Of a stretch of 64,000 bases of DNA, positions 48,305 through 60,070 are shown one piece after another. Position 1 is the first letter of the stretch. Each line of letters begins with the position of its first letter. The notes under the pieces are model-generated. The model ran no database searches and was not told the DNA's origin. It saw only the letters and a program-made list of their open reading frames with translations. A program made the translations under genes and the position numbers. Source of the stretch: Athripsodes cinereus. Taxonomy: Eukaryota; Arthropoda; Insecta; Trichoptera; Leptoceridae. The stretch is taken from positions 18,360,713 to 18,424,712 of the forward strand of contig OX388309.1 in NCBI GenBank assembly GCA_947579605.1. Reading direction: 5' to 3'.

Positions 48305-49280
48305 GCCCTTGATATGGATGCTCCATAAACAGCGCCGAATAAATCATCTAACATAGTACATATCGCCATCTATCGATATCATTAGAAAACTTATTGACAA
48401 ACCGAACAAGTTTATGAAAATAATTGAAGAAATAAATATTGACACCAAATTTTCATTTATTTCCTTTTAAAAATATTGGTTTGAATTTATAGATGTCTAT
48501 TTTTGATAACGTTAAATGCATTTCATAATATTGTACTAAACGATTTGGATTCTAATTTGACTTTGCATTTTGAGTTAGTAAATAGTTCCACGATCTACCG
48601 AAGCGTGGCAGCACTATGTAGATCACACTCATACAGTTCACATTTGATATGCAACTTTATTTGTCAGTCGCAGTCGTCCATTGTGGTCTGTGCCCTTTGT
48701 AGTCAGTCTAAGTATTATCGGCAAGGGTGTAGCCACATTCGCACGTCGTCTACTTGTAATTTTGTGGGATAGCTGTTTGCGTATTCTTGTGCAATTCTTT
48801 GCATTTATTGAAAGTATTGTGATTTGATTCTGTTTTGGTCCATCTTTTGAGAGGAAATTTGTGTTCATGTTTTTCATTGACAATGTTTTGAACATTGTGT
48901 AGAAGTTTTGTGCGTTGACAAGTTTGTGTGGGAAGACAATTTTGACTTATTGGAAAAAATATTTTAGTTACAATTTGTATTGTAATTGACTATTATTGCA
49001 CGAGGTGAATCTAAAATGTTATTTACATATTGTTGACTATTTCTTCTGTGTTGCAAGATAAACATTGAGATTTTTGTATGAAGAGGCGGAATGTGTAAGT
49101 GTGTCGTGTACTGAGCGCGGGTGTCGTATGTAGTTGTACTAGTACTGAACGGTTACGCTTACTACAATATAGTACATAACACGTAGGTATAAGTGACAGT
49201 GACTCGCTAACAGTTTGCGAATTGTGCACTTGATTTATTAACTGTTAAATTTAAGGATTTATCCGGAGTTTTGACAAATC

Positions 49281-49860
49281 ATGGCTTGCGCAAATATGTG
49301 TTCTTCTACCAAACAAAATTACTTGTTAAGGTTTACAAGCGCGAGAATATGTACGCGTACCACACATAATAATACCTTACCTGTTAAGAGGAATCTCTTC
49401 GGTACAAAAATCAGTGACGAAGATAGGGCAAGATTTACTGAGGAATTGGACAATGCCATTCCAATGAAGATTATGAAGTGGAACTTCGATTTTCCTAAGG
49501 GAAAACCTCTCAAATCTAATGGCAGATACCACTGGGTTTTGACACATCCCGACGAAAACTTGACGGAGTCGAGTTCTTCTCGTCAAGCAGTAGTTAGTCC
49601 TAAAGGCGGCGCGGCCTCTATGGAAGCGATAGTCGGTGTGAGTCCTAGAGCGCTTGAAAACGTTGGTATTAGCACCATAACGCAAGAAATAGAGAAAGCA
49701 AACACAGTGGAAGCTAATCCGAAAATCAGCCGTAGTCTAATGAATGATAGGGTGGGTACTTCCTCCAAACTGCAAAGCAACAAACTTAAACGCAAGTTTT
49801 CTGTGAGTGACATGGATATGGAAGGGCGATCAGCAAGAGACAATCAGTCGCGCATTACAG
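49281..49860 (+). CDS. dap: Dacapo/p27-like CDK inhibitor gene B, exon 1
   Basis: Encodes 193 residues plus one base of a Cip/Kip inhibitor. Seen: a complete CDI domain with RNLFG (37-41, cyclin groove motif), KWNFDFPKGKPL (66-77, kinase N-lobe strand) and RYHWV (82-86), the counterpart of the tyrosine-containing helix that plugs the CDK2 ATP pocket in p27. A KLKRKF basic cluster (168-173) is a likely nuclear signal. The exon closes with QSRIT and a phase-1 GT donor at 49861 (ACAG/GTATGA). This is the same phase and motif position as gene A, so a PIP degron would be completed by the next exon. The start ATG has a strong context (A at -3, G at +4). Role from family knowledge: inhibits cyclin E/CDK2 to allow cell-cycle exit. 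Overall call secure; one-to-one orthology with Drosophila dacapo is inferred. Confidence 0.93.
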
Positions 49861-51431
49861 GTATGAAATTTTTTAAACTACATATTCTTTTCGTTCTTTT
49901 ACCGTTCAAATCGCCTGAGATACAATATTACTTCTCCTCAAAGATTGTGAATGGCGATTTGGTTCGTTTATAAATGATTGTAATATCTACATCGATAAAA
50001 AATAAATTGACAAGTCATGCAAATTCAATCATACATAATATTATATCTAATTGGCAATCTTCTAGGGAGGTTTCACCCCTTCTAGATAAAAGTACCTACA
50101 TGTTTTATATATGTACTAGCTTTTGTAATCCTATATCGTTCGAGTAAAAAACAGATAACCGTGCAAATGTAGGAGTTAAATTTACATGATTTTGTTGAAG
50201 AAAAAGTAGTGAACCCTTACCTGGAAAAATTAGTAAAAACCTCTTCCCAGTGAAAAAGCTTGAACTTTGATACCCCATGTGCCCATATTTAATAAAAAAA
50301 AAATAAGCATGTACTTACGTGGACAAAAGTATTAAAAATCTCTTTCTAATGTAAAAATTTGAAGTATGACACCCAAAATGTCCCGACTATATTATAAAAT
50401 AATGGGTAATTATAGTAATAAGCGTGATACCTTTTTACATTCCCTGAAAACGATACATTTATTTTATTTTATCGTGTCGAAACCCAGAAAGCCAATCAAA
50501 CTAGTCTCCAGTACTATGCAAAACCCACAGCACATGGAGAAGTGTCAAAAATATCCTTTATAGTGGATGCGACAGGGTACAACGGACACTTCAAAAAGCG
50601 TAACATGGTCTGTGTTGCACCGCAATCACACGTAGGTATACATTAATACATCACTAGTTTGTCTAAATAATAACTAACAAGTAGCTATAGGTAGGTGGGT
50701 AGGTACATATAAATAAGTACATGTTTACTAATAGATGCCGAATACTAATGTCCTACTTTTACAAATTCTCTTGAAGACGAACGCTTGTTTATAAATATGC
50801 GTATATGTATTTTCGATATTCTCTCTCTCTCTCTCGTGTTGGAATTTAAGATCTTTATAAACGTTTTTATTTATTTGGTGGATCCATGAAACCTCGCATG
50901 TGGCATTTTTTCAAAAATGTGATTTTGATTTGTGAAATTATTCGTCTCGTCAAGTCGCATCTCCCGCTGAAATAACTAATACAGTACCTACGCTAAGATA
51001 TCCGCGGAAAAAGTTACTGAAAGAAATCGAACATCTTACATGGTGCTTTTTCTTGGATAGTTCAAGAAAACTCACATATACTCAAAAATAATATTGTGAA
51101 ATATTTCGATTTCGATTTTCTTTTAATGTACATACTGTATACATGTAATTTCTAAGACACCTTCTACGAAACCAATCAGACTCATAGAAAATGTCATCCA
51201 GCAAAACAGTTTTTTGGTCTTTTTGAGATGGCGTGCGTAATTATTTATACATGGCAGATTTTCCTATTTGCTATTGTTATGGTAAGTATCAACAATCCAA
51301 TATAATTTACAGTGATACATGTTGCTCGGGTTTAAACCGCATCCATGTATTATTATTATTATTATTGATTTTAAAAACCTGATTATAAATTGATGATGTA
51401 AATTACAAAATAAGAAGATGAAATAACGATA

Positions 51432-51560
51432 AAAAAAATCGTGGTTCGATCCCAGGTGCCGGCATGCTCCCCTTTCACGACACAAGCTTTTTGCTTAGTG
51501 TGAAAGGCGTATAAGGCTGTATTTGGCACTATAACAAAACCCAGATATATTTAAAAAAAA
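51432..51560 (+). mobile_element. tRNA-derived SINE, best copy
   Basis: GTGGTTCGATCCCAGGTGCC carries a good Pol III B-box. CACGACACAAGCTTTTTGCTT, AAGGCGTATAAGGCTG and AAAACCCAGATATATTTAAA follow, then an A-run. The A-box half is missing, so it is 5'-truncated. No clear target duplication. Confidence 0.7.
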
Positions 51561-52811
51561 ATAGTGATATAATGACATGGTAAGATCGAGGAAGGGACCA
51601 TCCCAAAGGCTACTGGATAATAGTCTTAAAAATACATTTTACAGTATATATATCCCCATTATATGTACCCACAACCCGTATTCTCTGTTACTTTAGTATA
51701 GGTAATATTCTTAAATTGGTATTCAATTGCTTTAACTTTTGTGTGTATTATTATTAATTATTATTCCAGCGTATATTTTTTTTATACTTGAGCGCCCATA
51801 ATATGTGTGCATACACACTGACCTATATTCTTAAGATGGACAGATATGATTAAAGGTGTTTTAATTTTTTTCCAATGTATTAATGTAAATTATTTTTCTG
51901 AATCTCTAATTATTTGTATTCTAAAATATTTTTCTCGTATATTTTTTTGTTTGTTTGAAGCTATTTATACATTTTTTCTTATTGTCTTTCTTATCCTTAT
52001 CTCCTGATTTTAGAGCCCAATTACACACAAAAGAAGTCTATTTTCTAATACGTACTTATCAAATATGCGCTTAATTGATTTTTTTTAAATAATCATTATT
52101 TTATATATAACGTACGTAAAAAAAACCTTTTAAAATATTACTCATATTATTATTCTTCTGTTGTATACAGTTTAAAATCAATTGAAATAATATAAACATG
52201 TGAATAATAAGTTTAAAATTAATTAACGTAATTATATACTACTTAGGTACTACATACAATAACTAAGGATGCACATTAATTAGCTACATTCCTTCGTTAA
52301 ATAGGCACATAAACTTAATATTATTATTAAAAACATCATTATTATATTATTAGGTACCTGTATATAATATATACGTATTACCTATATATACGTATAATCC
52401 TTGTGCCTCTATTATCCTGTGTGAGGGGTTCATTGGAGCGTGACATGACGTTCAGGTGTTCCAGACATATTTATAAAAATGTTCCAAATGGTATATTGAG
52501 AGAGAAAAGTAATCGATATATTTATTTCCACCCTTCCTTGTGTACACTCATTTCATTTCTTATTATTATAAGGTATCAACTTATTACATAATAAGGTCGA
52601 GAATAATATAATTTCAATAATGTGAATAGGTAGGTACCTATGTTGTACAAGGTGCACAAAGCGATATGGATTCTAAGCCACCTGTGTTTCATTCCATCCC
52701 CAACTTCAAGGCTCTTTCTATTATATTATATATAACTTATGGTAAATACACTGCAACTTTTTATATTAATAGATATACAGTATCTGTATTTTATATTAGT
52801 TTTTTTCATCA

Positions 52812-52990
52812 TCATCGCCTTCGACGCTCCTCTCGGGAGCACAGGGCTAAAACCAGCCTCCTCCATTCAGAGCGTCTCTGTGCCAATCGCTTCACCTCTT
52901 TCCACGACATTCCCTGCGCGCTGATGTCGTTGTAATAGAATCGGTGTATTGTGAAAGAGGGACGCCGGGGCCGACGGAATCCTAATAATA
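52812..52990 (-). mobile_element. LINE C-terminus (family E-like)
   Basis: Minus strand reads GMSWKEVKRLAQRRSEWRRL, VLALCSREERRRR, stop. The W..a..lA..R..WR.lV pattern is the last segment of many LINE RT proteins, as in the 13.3 kb copy. Confidence 0.65.
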
Positions 52991-53875
52991 TTATTGTTAT
53001 ATTAATTTTTGATGTTTGTTAGTCTTTTTTTAAGGTTCAACAAGATTTTTGTCTTCTAGTTTCTTTTTCGTTTGATTTAATTTAAAACTTTTTCATAAGC
53101 TCTGTATAATTTCCAAATTAAATTTATATGCCTCATACGTTTTCACCAAGGCTTCTGCTTGGCAATTATAATTATGTTAATAATAAATTTCCAAAATGTT
53201 TACACAAAACATTAGATTTATTAGTAATATAAATCGCTGGATGAGTGTTGCAGCTACCTAAACTCGGCGTTTATTTTTCATATCTTTAGTTTTCTACGAT
53301 TACGTAAGTTGTATTCTGAGTAATCTCTGATGTAATGAATTATGTTATAAATACATTTATAATTTTAGAATGTAAAAAACTTAATGATTCTTTTTAGCAA
53401 ATTTAAATCCGTATAAGTAACTGAAGCAACAATGATTTTCTATGCTGAATGTACGAACAATAATGTAAGCAAAGGTCAATGCCAAATCGTTTGTTGGAAA
53501 TTATTCATAGACATGGACAATAACAAAATTGTATCAACTGACAGCCTCAATGAAGAGAAAATCAAATGCTATTACAAATAATTATTTTGATTGCCTCTTA
53601 CACGTAGTGATAATGGTTCGCTATGTGTACTTAATAGTTTCATAACATACGTTTGTTAATAGGTATTCCTACATTCAGGCTCTGGCTGGTGGGATCTCTT
53701 GGAAAAATATGTGCCCGTGCCTATGATATTTTATTGTTTCTGTTAAGTTTATTTTTATGTGTGAATGTATTATGTATGGATGTAATACCTATATGTACCT
53801 ATGCAGTTTTGTTACATTAAGTATAGGTATATGCACTTTGTTTTATTAAGCATAATAAAAAAAAGTACTATACTA

Positions 53876-54245
53876 TACTATACTATACCCTCACGCCATG
53901 TCCCAGGAGGGGTAGGCAGAGAGAACGGAACGCCATATAGATCTATCCTTACATACTTCTTTCGCTTCCTCTACATTCATCCAGTTTCTCATACATGCAC
54001 GCCGATTTCTCTTACTCAGCACGCGTCCGTCCTTAAGAATTTGGTCCACGTGATCAAGCCACGTGGTTCTTGGAAGTCCGCGCTTCCTCACACCCCTTCT
54101 TTCAGATAAATACATCCTCTTCGTCATCCTTTCATCTTGCATTCGCTCAACATGTCCAAACCATCTCAACTTGTTTACACGCATTCTGTCCACAACACTC
54201 CTCACACATCCGCTCATTCTCCTGATATCCTCATTCTTCACTCTT
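53876..54245 (-). mobile_element. LINE tail, family A, best-preserved
   Basis: Open minus-strand frame from about 54245 down to a stop at 53891: VKNEDIRRMSGCVRSVVDRM, LRWFGHVERM, YLSERRGVRKRG, LDHVDQILKDGRVL, ACMRNWMNVEEAKEV and LSAYPSWDMA. The 3' end is GTGAGGGTATAGTATAGTAT... , a five-base repeat tail (53873-53890). Identity with the 5 kb copy is high. No intact upstream part. Confidence 0.85.
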
Positions 54246-54337
54246 GCTGAAGAAATATTTAACATCGTTAACTCTATAATATAATATAATATAAACTCTT
54301 CATAAATTGACATTCACATTCATTTCACAACTTCAAT

Positions 54338-54485
54338 TCAGTGATGAAGCCTTTATTACCCATCCTGAATATCTTACTTTTTGATTGACACGAAAAGGAC
54401 GGCTTTCTTGTTTATTATATTATGTAGTATGTATATTGGTTACTTCACTTGTGGAAAATGCCATTTTGGTAAAGATAGGTAAATG
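54338..54485 (+). mobile_element. TAG-tailed SINE, degenerate
   Basis: TTCAGTGATGAAGCCTTTAT, TACCCATCCTGAATATCTTAC and GGTTACTTCACTTGTGGAAAATG align with the consensus 3' two thirds. Confidence 0.6.
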
Positions 54486-55880
54486 TTATTCAGAATCTAG
54501 TAGAGAGTTTAACTCTGTTCTGAATAAACATACTCTTAATTAATCAGAAATTGAGCTTTTAACCATGAATCCATGATATATATTGAAGAAGAAAGAATTC
54601 CCGTGATACAGCTTACTGACTATTCTATGACAATTTATTTTCATGCAATTTACATCATGTTTGTATAAAATACTTTTTATAAAGTATACAATTGTTTTTT
54701 TTTTAATATGTCATTCATATGTATGATCATTACACAATGTACTATACTATACATTTATTTATTTAGCTGTTGATTTCTTGCGACTCAAATCATCGAATAT
54801 AGATGTTTGGTACTTTTATTGTTCAGATGACGTCAGAGCAGCACAATATGTATGTACCTACTTGTGTACCTAGAATCATTATAATATCGCTGTATTAAAT
54901 ACACACACAGAGAGAGAATGAAATCTTGTAATATATATTATAATGGTTTCAGCATAATTTTCCCGCTCTCAAGTCTTGATCAATTGGCGCGTGCGCAACC
55001 AAATACAAGTTTATTTTTAAACCAAACAACAACTTTACATCAGAACAAAATGTCCGTTTTGTCTCTTGTTGTTATTGGCGTCTCGATTATTATTATATTA
55101 TTTATTCTTTAATTTACAACCGGTTCAATTCGCCTTATGTTTAAATGCACAAGATACTTTATTTTAAGATTCCCGCTCTTTTTTTCTTCCAGAATACAGT
55201 AAACGTGTGTGTCATATTATATGCCTAGTATTATTGTTTGTAGATAGATACCTACACATATTATTTTATCCTATTTTTGAACTAGTTACATAGTACGCTA
55301 CGACTGAAGTAAATAATTATATTTTTAGAAGATAATAAAAACATCTCATATTTGTATCGCTAAATCTGAATTTCATACTAATGTCGTCTGCTCATCTGCC
55401 TCACCACAGAGTGTACAAATTGTAAGAAAGGAAGGCAACTAAGACAGGGTACAACTTAATTACTGTATTAAGTATTGCAAGAATTACTCACACATTTGTA
55501 TTAATATTGCAGAGGTAGTTCTACTTGTGTTAGTGTATTGTTTACTTTCATCCAAAGTAATTGCTTTTATTTGTATTATATAATAAGTATCCAGCATTTA
55601 CAATACATAAAAAAAATATACATTAGTAGGTACATAATACTATAGGTTTTTGTATTTGATGTTACATTTTACCGTCAATAGTCACTTTTAAAAGCTTTTT
55701 ACTCACCAATTTGTAATATCTGTAAGAAGATGTATGTTACGCATAACTGCAAATTTTTCCATACCATTCGATGCGTATTTGATTGAAAATAATTCGGTTT
55801 TCCAATATTCCTAGATAGCGGTCTATTATCGAAAACTCAAAATAAATATGTTCTTTTAATAGTAATTATTCATATTTTAG

Positions 55881-55934
55881 ATTTTTATGTTTGAGAAGCG
55901 GAAAGAATATCAATTTCTGAATGTATTCCAATAA
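55881..55934 (+). CDS. Candidate exon 2 of gene B, with an apparent 1-base shift
   Basis: After CATATTTTAG, the phase-1 join with exon 1 gives QSRIT-DFYV and then a TGA at 55892-55894. DFY is exactly what completes a PIP box (QSRITDFY). One base later the sequence continues as EKRKEYQFLNVFQ and stops at 55932, and EKRK would supply the basic +3/+4 residues of a PIP degron. A single extra T in the TTT before GAG would reconcile the two frames. It could be a sequencing or assembly homopolymer error, a truncating allele, or coincidence. The pyrimidine tract is weak, and other acceptors (56467, 63116, 63508) give less family-like endings. Confidence 0.4.
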   Translation: MFMFEKRKEYQFLNVFQ

Positions 55935-55939
55935 AAAGC

Positions 55940-57180
55940 CAAAAATCTATACGTAGAAATATTTCTAGTTGGCCCATGGGACTGGAAAGTTGATAATATT
56001 ATATTTGATGACATTTGACTTGAGGTGTCTAATACTGTATCTAAAGTTGTAGGTATGTAAAGTAATCGTACACATACATACCTGTACATGGAAAGTAGGT
56101 ACCTACCTACATATTATTATTGCTGTATGTACTTTGTAATAATATAGTTTCTCACATGGTCAACGTAGTATTTTGTCTCGTGAGTAACTGAGTGCTATCT
56201 ATATTATAATAATATGTAGATATATTTAGTTGTATCTATGTACAGATTCGCGTAGTACGTAGTAACTGTTACCATAGGTATGTATAGATAAGTGTACGTG
56301 CCTCAACACATAATAATATGTAAATATGTATTATATGTGTGTCGATGCTTCGTTGGTATATATAATGCATATATTATTATCATATTGTATGTGTTTCATT
56401 ACTACGTGTAGTACGAATTGAAGTTCGCATGAGTAGCAAGAGCTACTACTAGCGACAGCTATTTCAGATTTGCGTAAACATTATTTGCGGGATATTTAAA
56501 TGTCATTCAGTTCAAATAAAACATACAGTATTTTTAATAATTTATTTTTACTTATTGGAATTTTTGATACCATATAAATTTTATTACAATTTGACTATGT
56601 TTTGATTTCTGAAAAAAAAACCGTTAAATATCGATTGCTATTATTTTTTGAATCATGAACATGTTTTTGCCAGCTGCTTTTTCGAAAAACACTTATCATA
56701 TGTTTTTATTAACCCTCACCCTGACATTTTCGTAATATATTTATCGGGAATACCCCGCATTTTGGTGTGAGGAGTATAGAGATTGGTTTTATGTCACTTA
56801 CCTACTGAAAGGGGTTAATAGCTGTTGGGGTGGCATTTAGAAACAAAAAATATTTTTAAGACCTGCAATGTGAACTTACACAGCTTGCAAATATTATTTA
56901 GCTTGTGAAGGCCACTCAATATTATGTAGTTTGATAGCTTTGCTAGAGGTTACTTTATTATTCTAATCATATTTATCTATTACTTAATATACTTACATAC
57001 TATACAATAAAGTTATTGAAATTATTAATTTCTATCATACAAAAATTAAGATGTCGCATTATGGAGGGATTATTTATTACTTTAGAATTTCTTCCTTATA
57101 ATTGTAAATAAAATACTACTGATTGTGTGATTTTATGTATTTATTTATTATACTTAACACATAATCAACATAACATCAAA
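55940..57180. other. No gene recognised
   Basis: AT-rich. A TTTCAG acceptor-like site at 56462-56467 was considered for gene B but gives a non-family peptide. Confidence 0.35.
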
Positions 57181-57185
57181 CAAAG

Positions 57186-57245
57186 AATGTGAGGTAGCGA
57201 AGCGGTCAAATTAATAAATTTGGAGAGTCCAAGTCCAGGATAACA
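57186..57245 (+). other. tRNA-like relic
   Basis: TAGCGAAGCGG fits an A-box, and AGTCCAAGTCC is a weakened B-box 35 bases later. It may be a SINE head or decayed tRNA. Confidence 0.3.
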
Positions 57246-57353
57246 TTTACAAAAATAAAAATACTTAAAAATATGGTCTACCTTCATATAATGCTATTTT
57301 CTGCCTTTTTTGTATACCTACATAGTATGTAATAACTTAATGTGTATTTACAG

Positions 57354-57378
57354 TGCATACATACATACATACATACAG
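57354..57378 (+). repeat. (CATA)n microsatellite
   Basis: About six tandem CATA units. Confidence 0.9.
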
Positions 57379-57379
57379 C

Positions 57380-59800
57380 ATGAAAACAAATAAAAAAGAA
57401 ACAGTCAGTAGCTAGCCACAAAACCTGTTTGTACAATAGCGTTGATATAAATTCGGTAGCGTCTCTTTGCTTTTGTGTTCGAATTATATGTTGTATTTGT
57501 AAAGGGTTTAAGGAATATTTTCGTTTGAATTGATGCTTGTATATATTTTTTTATGTTGATATTATACATAATGTTATATTATTATTGTTGTTATTTATAA
57601 GAGTCGCTTTTTATAAGATCGAAGATACACACAGTAGCCAAGTGGAGATAATAATAAAAGGTCTCGTGGTCATATCAGATATTACCTCGGGTGATTAGTG
57701 GTTCGGCTCTTTCAAAATGTGTGAGGGCAATAATAACAGCCTATTATACCTAACATCTACATATATATTCCATTATGTACCTACATCCTGCAGCACACAG
57801 TATTCTCATACACTTCAAAAGTTATAATCTCGAGGTGTCAGGACGAGGATTACAATAATGCAAAGCCATCTATAAATCTATTCAAATTTCTTTTAAATAT
57901 TTTATCAGGTAGCTGGCATAAGTTTTGAGAATTCACATATCTCACAATAAGTTCAATGTTCTTGTTCGAATTTTAGAGTGATAATATTATTTATTAGAAA
58001 GCGTAAAGAATATTATGTTAGGAGTAACAGTGGTCAGGAAATGAATAAAATATTATTAGGTATTGTTCAGTATTTACATTCCAGTTTCATGCCCATACTA
58101 CATTTTATCAACTCAAATAACTGAAATATGTATTTAGATTGCTTTATAATGTCTGGAGATGCTGCAGTGTAGATACTCTTTCTATCGATTATTATTGCAA
58201 ATTGGCTAAAAAGTATTATATATCTTCTCTGTACGCATTAATGAGGCACGCGATATACATTTGCCATCATTTTCATGTCGTCAGATGTAAAGATAAGGAA
58301 TATCCCGACAGGGTATGCATTAGTAGGTAAGTTAGCAAGCATCCCTTATGCGTAAATAGTTTTGATAGGTGACAATTGTTTACTAGTTCGCTGGGTAGTT
58401 ATAGCATACACGATAGCATGCTGCGGGTATTATATTCCTAGTGCAATGCTGTCTAGTATACTATAGTAGTAGTAGTATGAGTACACGCACATCTGTCCTC
58501 TGTGGTCGCCCCCTCGATAGTGGATTAGTAATGTTAAATATGGTAACAGTACACTACGCTGCCATCACCCCCTTGCCCATATACCACTGTTTCAATTATT
58601 AATACAACACATATGAACTTATGTAGGTATATGTGTACATTATTATTCCTAAAACATCTGATCGGTTAGTTTGAAAGTGAAAAACCGTTGAAACATCCAC
58701 AGTTCGCTGCGCTTCTGAGCTTTGAACTCAATCTCCCCTATTGTTTTAGTTCATTCAGAACGGAAGCATTTTATAATAATACACTCTATAAAATATTTTC
58801 TTTCTAACAAATAAGAAGGACGTCTTATGTTATGTAATTTATTGTAGATTTTATAATTATTGTAACATAAATTATATTATTTTCTTGGCGCCCCACGGTT
58901 TAGTAATAATAATTACAAAGTAGATACCTATGTCGAGTTTTGAATGGAATTTAGAAGTAACAATAAATACTTAAAGAGTTTTGTCATTGCCCCTAATGAC
59001 CGTATAATATGAACATTTTAATGTCATGTGCCATATGGGCACCCGGCACTCGCACTAGATATGGGAAGGGTTTGTATTTCTTATGTCACAATTATATAGA
59101 AAGCGTCGATAAATCATAATTCCTATGTAGTATTTACCTCTCGCCTCATAGAATTTATATGATGATACACATACGTAGATAGAACGAGTTTATTCTCAAT
59201 CTAAATTAAAAAAAATATCTATTGAATATTTGCATGTAGGTACCTATATTTTATTTTTATTTATTATAATTGTAGATACGTGTCAGTTCGAAGTGTGAAA
59301 TATTTTATTGTAAATATATTACATACCTATTTGCATATTGCCTTTGCGTCTTTATGTATATTGAACGTATGCATATTTCTTACCTGAAGGTCACTGAGGT
59401 GGACGAAACGTCTCGAGGATTAAAAATATTTTTCTTGTCTCTATGCACATTGTGCATTCAACATTCAAACCGAAGATAGGTCGATATTACGTACGATAAC
59501 CAACACATCCCGTCTTTGTATGTAGGTACACTATATATTATTATGTCTGTGTGGAAACTATACTTATTCCAAACATTAACACAGTCAATACATCTCAATA
59601 TTTTTTGCAATGTAGGTATTGTAGGATTCACATAAATGTATTCATCGATGCATTCGATATCTTATAAATTAATATCGTTTTGAATACGCATTAGAAAAAT
59701 ATTCAATTACCCACTTGAAGAGAATCGAAATCGAAAAACTACACTATTAATTTAAATATTCTTTTATTTTCATTGTATTATTTATAATTTACATTATCTC
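57380..59800. other. No gene recognised
   Basis: AT-rich. 59385-59420 has CTGAAGG...GACGAAACGTC, a possible eroded hammerhead. Nothing else named. Confidence 0.35.
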
Positions 59801-59812
59801 TGATATTACATA

Positions 59813-60070
59813 CTACTACTACTACTACTATACCATCACGGCATATCCCACAAGTGGGGTAGCCAGCAGATCAGCTGCATGTAAGAAACATGCAAACTGT
59901 CCTCTTCGTGCCAATATAAAATCAAGACATTCAGGATGGGTGGCAAGCCTCATCGCTGAATTTAAGATGTCAAATGTCTTCATTTTTTCGAACACCTGCC
60001 TTTTACAGGACACTCGAAAACTTACGCAGAAGAGTGGGAGACCAATTCTTTACCGGGTGCTCCACGGGAT
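59813..60070 (-). mobile_element. TAG-tailed SINE, reference full-length copy
   Basis: 258 bp flanked by ATATTACATA (59803-59812, 60071-60080). The sense strand begins ATCCCGTGGAGCACCCGG and ends GGTATAGTAGTAGTAG. A sense frame of 61 codons (stop at 59828) reaches into the tail, but it is not conserved as a frame in the other copies, so I treat the unit as non-coding. No convincing A-box; TTTTCGAGTGTCC is at best a weak B-box. Confidence 0.9.

Larger units (their letters stand above)
49861..55880 (+). other. Putative intron 1 of gene B
   Basis: Runs from the GT donor at 49861 to the candidate acceptor at 55880. It contains a tRNA-derived SINE (51.4 kb), a LINE terminus on the minus strand (52.8 kb), a LINE tail (53.9 kb) and SINE debris (54.3 kb). 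The 3' boundary depends on the uncertain exon 2. Confidence 0.4.

Noticed and set aside
49319..49843. Minus-strand ORFs of 64-102 codons over gene B exon 1
   Set aside because: Antisense shadows of a well-supported coding exon.
56462..56500. Alternative gene B exon 2 after GCTATTTCAG
   Set aside because: Gives DLRKHYLRDI-stop, with no aromatic pair after TD. Less convincing than 55881, though not excluded.
59828..60013. 61-codon ORF in the SINE
   Set aside because: Other SINE copies do not preserve the frame, so a coding role is unsupported.
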